A stretch of 64,000 bases of DNA. It comes from Macrotis lagotis. Taxonomy: Eukaryota; Chordata; Mammalia; Peramelemorphia; Peramelidae. The notes under the pieces are model-generated. The model saw only the letters and a program-made list of their open reading frames with translations, was not told the DNA's origin and searched no databases. The stretch covers positions 251,726,518 to 251,790,517 of the forward strand of contig NC_133658.1 in the NCBI RefSeq assembly GCF_037893015.1. The letters run 5' to 3'. The position numbers and the translations under genes were made by a program. Below, piece after piece: positions 57,500 through 64,000 of this stretch; position 1 is the first letter of the stretch, and each line of letters starts with the position of its first letter.

Positions 57500-58040
57500 C
57501 TGCTTTTCCCCCAACCCAACATTCCACCTTTTGACTTAATGCATTTACAAGCCCCTTTCTATGGTACTTCCTTCTCATCTTCACTTCTCAAAAACCATAT
57601 TTTTCTTCAAGTTTTCCATCTCAATCACTTGCTGTCCCTCCAACGTTGGAATTCCTTCAGCTCCATCTTCTTCTGCCTTTATGTCATTTCACTAATTGTC
57701 TTCCATGCCTTGAATTCTCTCCCTCTTTATTTTTTGCTTCTTAAATTTTCTAACTTCCACTAAGATGTAGCTCAAATCTCAGCTTCTACAGGAGAGTCCC
57801 CTGTTCCTGGTCCCCCTTCCCCAGTTGTTAGAGCCTTTCCTTCTAAGAACCCTTACATAACATTAGAAGCAGGACTTAAGACTTTCAGACTTTGAGACCA
57901 GTTCTCTAGCTAGGCCAGGAATCTACTAGGATTTTATCTCCTTGAAGGAAGGGGTTATTTTTTTGCCTTTGTATTCCCTAGCCCAATCACTGGATATAGC
58001 AAGTCCTTTATAAATGATTGTTAATTGAATGACTGATTGA
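57500..58040 (+). mobile_element. L2 3'-end relic
   Basis: L2-like blocks include ACTAAGATGTAGCTCAAATC, TCAGCTTCTACAGGAGAGTC, ATCTCCTTGAAGGAAGGGG and CCTTTATAAATGATTGTTAA. The 102-residue frame at 57455-57763 is not conserved-looking and lies over this relic. Confidence 0.65.
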
Positions 58041-58444
58041 CTGACAAAGACTTTCTGTCTTTTCTCAATTGCCATTGCCCTCTCCCTACCCAAGTGATTT
58101 TGTATTTGTTCATCCACATACCTGTTGTAGCACCTCCAAGAAGGTAAACCCCTTAACTTCAGAGATTTTATCTTTTTTTTTCCTTGATTCCTTAGTACTT
58201 TGAATTTGTTAGATTGGAAATTTGTTGGAAGATCGTTAGGAGACCAGATTCTTCAGATGGAGGCAGCTTTACTTTGGTTCTTGCTGTATGTTTGGGTTTG
58301 GGCAGCCTCTGCATGGCAGGCAGGATAGGAACATTCTGGAGATGCCTAACCCCAAAGCAAAGCTTCCAAGGACAGTGATTTCAGGTCAGAGATACCATTA
58401 AGGGGAAAGCCTAGGATTTCAATCCCATTTCCTAAATGTAGGCA

Positions 58445-58680
58445 CTTAAAGTCTAGTGCAGGAGTTCTTTACCAGGAATCCATGACCTTGTTTTTAAACT
58501 CTATTGTAGTTTCAATATAATTGATTTTCTTTGTAATTTCATGTATTTTAAAATGCATCTTAATGCATTTTAAAATACATTTAAAAACATTATTTTGAGA
58601 AGGGGTTCATAGGTTGTACCAGACTCTCCCAGAGGGGTCCATGCACACACAAAAAATTAAGAACTCCTAATAGGGTTTGG
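58445..58680. mobile_element. hAT-like MITE, second copy
   Basis: The ends are GCAGGAGTTCTTTACCAGG and AATTAAGAACTCCTAAT. The interior contains TCAATATAATTGATTTTCTT and AGAGGGGTCCATGCA. It belongs to the family seen at 38765-39000 and possibly at 33700-33890 and 56875-57075. Confidence 0.6.
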
Positions 58681-58689
58681 AGTCAGAAC

Positions 58690-60745
58690 GAACTGGGTTC
58701 AAATTCTCTGATATTAACTATCTGTATGGCCCCAGCAGTTTAATAAATTCTATGTGACTAGGACTTATTTAATAAATCACAGGTTTTTGATCTGGGTTGT
58801 AGGAAGGAATTTCCTATTCTGAAGAAATCAATGAATCCCAATATGTAGACACTGAACTATTTACTTGTGCCCTTTGGATCACCAAACAGACCTCTGCTGT
58901 GCTGAGTCTGCCTTTGAGGGGAATTGGATAGTGGAAAGGGGAGCCATACAATTTACTCCATGAAGTTTGGAGGAACATAACATCTTTGGGCTTCAGTTTC
59001 CTTCTCTGTAAAATGAGTGGTTTGTATTGTTTTCTCTGTAAAATGAGTGCTAAGTCCTTCTAGTTATAAATCCTCCAATCTTTTAGTGCCATAGTGATTA
59101 GGATACCCTTCAATATTTGAATGTTTGTTTATTCCTTAATGAGGGCAAGGTAGGCTGTAGGAGGGATTGTCAGGCTGCTTTTGGTAATTAATTTTCTCAA
59201 GTCTTTCCTTTGGCCACAACCAGAGAAAGTCCGAGGCAAAGGACTGTCAGAGGATATAAATAATGAAAAATAAATATAAATGCTTTGGAAACAGGCAGTC
59301 ACCTACTCCTGTGGAAAGTGGCCTGGGACATTCCCACCAAACTTGTGAGACTTTCTTTAATGGGACAATGCTCTGAAAGTCAAGAAAAGAGTGGCCATCT
59401 AGTCCTTTCTGTCAAAGCATGCTGAGTTACTGTGAGACACTGGCCAAGTGGAGGTTGGACTTAATGACATCTCAGACCCTTCTAACCCAGACTTTTTTTT
59501 ATTGTCATTGTTGTTCTAAGGTCATTCCCAGTTCTAATATTCCTTCCATCTATGAAATGATACATAGTGTCCTCGAAGGTCTTTTCTAGCCCCAATATTC
59601 TGTGACTTAAGGCAACTTCCATCTTCCTAGCTTTGTGTAATACCAGGCAGAGCTTTGGTGGAAAAGTTTCACTTTTCATCTGAACTTTGGTTAATGCTGA
59701 CATAAGCCAGTTATCCTCAACATCATTTTATTTTATTAGTTAATCTCCAACATAGTATCAGAAAGTTAGCATTTTAATGGAATAGGAATAGATCTTTTCC
59801 CTATAACACTTTAGTTTGAGGCCTATATTCTACTCTGAGGCATAATGTTGAGAAAATTGAATTGAGATATGAGTCTCCATTTGGGACTTCAAGCAAGTCT
59901 CTTTCTTAGTTTAGGCTTCAATTTTCTTCTTTGTAAGGTAGGGAGGATAATGCTCACCTGGGTTCCTTCCTAAGACTATTATAAATGAGATAATGTCTGT
60001 GAGAGCTCTCTACCAACCCCAGCTTACTTTCCTTTTCTATTAAAAATCTAGCAGGATTGTTCTGACAAAACTCTTTGCAAATGTTATATTGCAACAAACA
60101 TTTTATTATTATTGCTAAAAGCAAAATATATTATTAGGGACTAGATATGTGATTTAATGAGTATAGTGAATGCTGGATAAGGCAAATGGTGAATCTGATT
60201 ATAGGACTGAACATCAGTAAAACCTGAGTTTGAATCCTGCCTTGGATTGTCAATTGTTAGGTTTATAATGCTGGGTAAATCTCTGTATTACTCAGTTTCT
60301 TTAGCTATAAGATGAGAATTATAATAGCTTCTACCTTCCAGGGTTATTGTGAGGATCAAGTAGATAATATTAGTAAGGTGCTTTGTAAATCTTACAATAC
60401 TATATAAATTCTAGCTATTATTATGATTATAATCAATGCAAATCCTTTGTAAATTATAGTCTTTTTTTTCTTTTAAGACAATTGGGGTTGACTTACTCAG
60501 AGTCACACACAAGTAAATGTCTGGGGCAGAATTTGAACACAGATCCTCCTGACTCCAGGGTCAGTGATCTATCCACTGAGCCACCTAACTACCCCCCACA
60601 ATACATAATCTTAGAGACATTTTTTTGATAGAACTGGGAGATTAAGTGGCTTGCCCAGGGTCAAACAACCAATATGTATCAGAGGCAGGGATCTGAGCTC
60701 AGGTCTTCCCAGTTCCAAAGCTGGCTTGCCAAAATGCTGCCTTTA
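58690..60745. repeat. MIR and CORE-SINE relics
   Basis: MIR tails lie at about 58980-59060 and MIR-tail motif units at about 59480-59620. A plus CORE-SINE is at about 60190-60440, an antisense SINE at 60465-60605 (ending CCACCTAACTACCCCC) and an antisense MIR at 60610-60745. 59100-59470 and 59640-60180 are unremarkable. Confidence 0.6.
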
Positions 60746-61386
60746 AATATTTCATAATGAATGCCAATTAATATTTTTCTTAATTCTATTATTAGTGCTA
60801 ATGATAAAGTAATGATGTAAAGTATTTTCATCCTTAGTTGGCTAACACTGACATAAGGCATTTTCAGATTTTGAGGCACATCTGTGCTTATTGAGGCTCC
60901 ACTTTCTGTTCAGTCTGTCTTGGGTAAAGGAGACAGCTGTTCCTGGCTTGTCAGATATCTGTTGGCCCCATGAGACATCACTGCACAAGGCTATGAAAGT
61001 CAGAAGCTCTCAGCTCAGTTGTTGATCCAGGTTCTACCTTATTAATATGTAAAAGATCAAGGATATTAATTGCCTGGAATACAGGAGAGTATCAGTTAGG
61101 AACCTTTGAGACCTTGGGGAGTTTGGAGCTGTTAGAATGGCCTTTGGGGATCTCTCATCCTTATTCTGTCAAGTAGAACCTATGTCCAAGGGCCTACAGT
61201 TAAATCCCTTCAAAACCCAGGGGATTGGTTTAGGGGAGGGGATCAATAGATGGAATCCTGGGTTCCCTCTATAGTTTGGTCTCCAATTTTGGCTATATGA
61301 CTTTAAGTCTTTTACCCTAAGTCTTTCCTTTTTCATCTACTTTCTGCTCTGAAGGCAGTTAAAAGAGTATTGAACATAGAACTCTG

Positions 61387-61536
61387 CTTCTTTTTTTTTA
61401 AGATCTTTTTGCAAGGCAATGGGGTTAAGTAACTTGTCCAAGGCCACACAGCTAGGTAATTATTGTCTGAGGCCGGATTTGAACTCAGGTACTCCTGACT
61501 CCAGTGCTCTATCCACTGTGTGACCTAGTCGCCCCC
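61387..61536 (-). repeat. WSINE1-type SINE with near-perfect target duplication
   Basis: TGAACATAGAACTCTG at 61371-61386 and TGAACATAGACTCTG from 61537 flank an antisense SINE (TTTTTGCAAGGCAATGGGGT to GTGACCTAGTCGCCCC). Confidence 0.88.
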
Positions 61537-61554
61537 TGAACATAGACTCTGGAA

Positions 61555-62705
61555 GAGCTGGGTTCAAAACCGGCTCCTAACCGTCACTGGGTAAATTACT
61601 TAAACTCTCTGAGCCACAGTTTCTTCATCAGTAAAATGGGAATAATAATCATAGTCCTTGCCTCACAAAGTTAGTGTGACAAATCAAAGATCAACAATGA
61701 TAATGCAAATAATGTACTTTGCCCATCTAAAAATGCCACATAAACGTTAGCTATTATATTATCATTATGATAATTATTATTATTCCCATGTTTTCTATAA
61801 AGGTCATGAAACCAAAAAAAATATCTAGGAGTGGGATCAGGTCCTTTAAATTGATAATAATCCTTGTAACATTGTAGGGTTTACAATTGGAATGGACATT
61901 GGAGGCCATGTAATCTAACTCCCTCATTTTATAGACATGGAAAGTAAGAGGTTAAGTTCAAGGTCACACTAGTAGTAAAAAGTAAAGCTGGGAATTGAAT
62001 TCAAGTCCCTTGACTCCAAATCTAGTTCTTTTAAAATTATATCAAGTTGCCCCTTTCCCAGATGGAGACAATGAGGTAGGGAAATGACTTGCCTGTCATC
62101 CCTTAGGGATCGGAAATATACTTCAGACCCTCATTCTACTTTACCAGTTTCCTTGTTAGGTTCTACTAAACCTGAATATACCAAGATCTACTGGGAGTCC
62201 CTTTAATACTCACAATGGTTTATTTCCCAGCTTTCCTTCCCTCTCTGCCATCCTATCTTCCATCTTAGCTACATCTCCAATTCCTTTTAAGGAAACAAAA
62301 TGGAGTTAAGCGAGTCCCAGAAGCTCTTTGGGACAGGACAATCTTTTGTCTTATTAGGCAAAGCTCCTCCCTGGGTGAGGTTGATGAGGGTGGAGCATAT
62401 CTGAGGCCTTTATTTGGAAATGCACAAGACAGGACAGGAAGAGATGTGTCTAGGCAAAAAATAAGTACTTGTTATTGAGTGATTGATCATGATATATAAG
62501 GTTTGATTAATGGAACTGGAGAGGTCTGGGGTTGAAATTAAATTCAGACATATGCTAATTGTGTGACCTTGGGCAAGTCACTTTACCACTACTTTCCTTA
62601 TTTTCTACAACAGAGTCATGTAACTCAAATGAAGGTAATAATTATAAAGTATGTTGCAAAACCTAAAGCAATATAATAAATGCTATTATTATTATTATCC
62701 TAAAG
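61555..62705. repeat. MIR relics
   Basis: MIR/Ther-1 copies lie at about 61560-61790 (+), 61870-62060 (-) and 62510-62705 (+). 62070-62500 is apparently unique. Confidence 0.6.
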
Positions 62706-63169
62706 GGGGAGAAGGGCAAGATTTTAATGCTTTTAGCAGCCATCTAGGTAGGAAATAATACTTTTCTACTGAAAAAGCTCAGTTCCTGGCTAAATTTCTA
62801 GCCCCATGTTGTTCCACAGAGCTGAAGTAGGCAGCTCAGTCCCAGGGTTGGATAAACTGTTTAGCATACAGGTGAGGTCCCTGGCCTTGTATCTGATGGA
62901 AGAGTCCCAAGGAGGATGGGTTGAACTCAATTGAAGTCTGCCTCCTAGCCTAGGTAGCTCCCGTTCTATCAGACTTCAAGTTCATTTACTGGTTAGGGAA
63001 GTAGGGGTGAGTTTATAGGCTCACCTTAAGCAATAAATTCTGCCTCTGAAGCACAGAGGGCAGAGAGTTGTGTGAAAGACCCCAGGGTAGAGATTTCTTT
63101 TCTGGAGATAGCACATTCTGATTTGTACATACATATAAATGCTCTGGTAGGGGTTTAACTAAAGGGACA

Positions 63170-63256
63170 GCTGTTACAATGGATAGAGAACTAGTCTTAG
63201 AATCAGGAAGACTCATTTTCATAAGTTCATAGCCAGTCTCAGACACTTTCTAATTG

Positions 63257-63305
<49 letters not shown>

Positions 63306-63455
63306 CCCTTGGCAAGTTACTTAACCCTATTTGCTTCAGTTTCTTATTTGTAATAGACTTGGAGATTCAAATGGCAAACCATTATTTGTCAAGAGAAACA
63401 CAAAATGGGATCATGAAGAGCTGAAACCACTCAAGGACAACAGGCCTTCAAATCC
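63170..63455 (+). repeat. Mar1-type CORE-SINE with internal (TG)n expansion
   Basis: The head GGACAGCTGTTACAATGGAT, body GTCTCAGACACTTTCTAATT and tail TGGCAAACCATTATTTG, AATGGGATCATGAAGAG belong to one SINE. A (TG)n tract at about 63255-63304 sits exactly where the consensus has GCTGTGTGACC, so the microsatellite grew from that GTGTG. Confidence 0.8.
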
Positions 63456-63519
63456 ATGAACTGCCTCTAGTGAGATGCTGGCAGGACCCTGCCCTTCACC
63501 CCTTTCAAACTGATTCAAA

Positions 63520-64000
63520 TTCAACAAATATTTATTAGCATTTGTGGTATATAAAGTTCTAAGTTATGCACTAGAATAAACACAAAGTTTAGGCAAGTCA
63601 CAATCCTTAGTTTCATAAAGCCCAAGCTAGTAAGGGGATATGTAATAAACCCAGATAGCTGTAACACGAAATATTACGTGATAAGTATTTCAGAGAACTG
63701 CTAGACAAAGTGTTATAGGCGATGTCTAGGGAGCAGGAAAATATTTCTGGGAATAGGTGGTTCTTGGGTTGGTCTTTCAAGGATGGGTAAGAATTCCACT
63801 GGTGAAGTAAGGAAAGGAAGACCTTCCAGGTACATACATGGGACAGTGAGAGAAGCCTAGATGGGAGAAAGCAAGGGGCATGGCTGGAAGAACTGAGGAG
63901 TCCTTCTAGGCTTGAGCATAGATGATGTTACAGGGAGTCATAAGAAACAAGGCTAAAAAGAGATCGAGGTAGGTGACTGTGGAGGATCTCTTGGGGTTGG
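63520..64000 (+). repeat. Ancient interspersed repeat, unnamed
   Basis: Text such as CAACAAATATTTATTAGCAT, GAGAACTGCTAGACAAAGTG, AAGACCTTCCAGGTAC and GGCATGGCTGGAAGAACTGA has the layout of an old amniote repeat also hinted at 10055-10170, 13360-13740 and 55865-55965. I cannot name it reliably. Confidence 0.4.

Larger units (their letters stand above)
48956..64000 (-). other. KCNB1: KCNB1 intron 1 (3' part)
   Basis: The 15 kb upstream of the last exon on the KCNB1 strand belong to its large first intron, and the donor is not reached. An (AAT)n-like tract at 48980-49020 lies 25 bases from the acceptor. Beyond it the intron is a mixture of MIR/Ther-1, CORE-SINE, L1, L2 and hAT relics and unique stretches. 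Unique-looking parts include about 55970-56700 and 62700-63160. No other gene is supported. Confidence 0.85.

Overview
The window is nuclear DNA from a marsupial. The evidence is the repeat content: many tRNA-derived CORE-SINEs of the WSINE1/Mar1 type, Ther-1/MIR and L2 relics, marsupial-type L1 3' ends and numerous (TG)n/(GA)n microsatellites. The WSINE1-like copies with clean target-site duplications point to an Australian lineage, possibly a dasyuromorph; this is inference from memory of the families. I recognise no retrovirus or LTR element.

Two protein-coding genes are present and converge tail to tail. On the + strand at 973-12331 are the last four coding exons of a secreted thrombospondin-1-repeat protein closely related to SBSPON, with canonical splice sites, an unbroken frame and a polyA signal near 12592. 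Its first exon (signal peptide and somatomedin-B domain) is not in the window. On the - strand at 46904-48955 is the large last coding exon of KCNB1 (Kv2.1), holding S1-S6 and the cytoplasmic C-terminus. Its probable 3'UTR runs about 10.5 kb down to a polyA signal at 36406-36411, and the first 15 kb of its intron 1 fills 48956-64000.

The best result is the gene pair. In human, SBSPON lies beside KCNB2, with STAU2 nearby and the pair convergent. KCNB1 lies near STAU1. A convergent SBSPON-like gene beside KCNB1 is what is expected of the second (2R) ohnologue of SBSPON, retained in this marsupial and apparently absent next to human KCNB1.

The 12.6-36.4 kb intergenic region and the introns are mostly transposon-derived. 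Notable items are a full-length 'half-L1' (5'UTR plus ORF1, no ORF2) at 26213-29434 inserted in the 3' end of an older L1 with a 12-bp target duplication; a 33-bp minisatellite at 15.0-15.4 kb with relatives at several other loci, including the KCNB1 3'UTR; two hAT-like MITE families; a pair of CTCF-like motifs at 7.85-7.93 kb; and a forkhead/RFX motif cluster at 19.86-19.94 kb. Most long open frames in the window are products of simple repeats, minisatellites or antisense reading of KCNB1.
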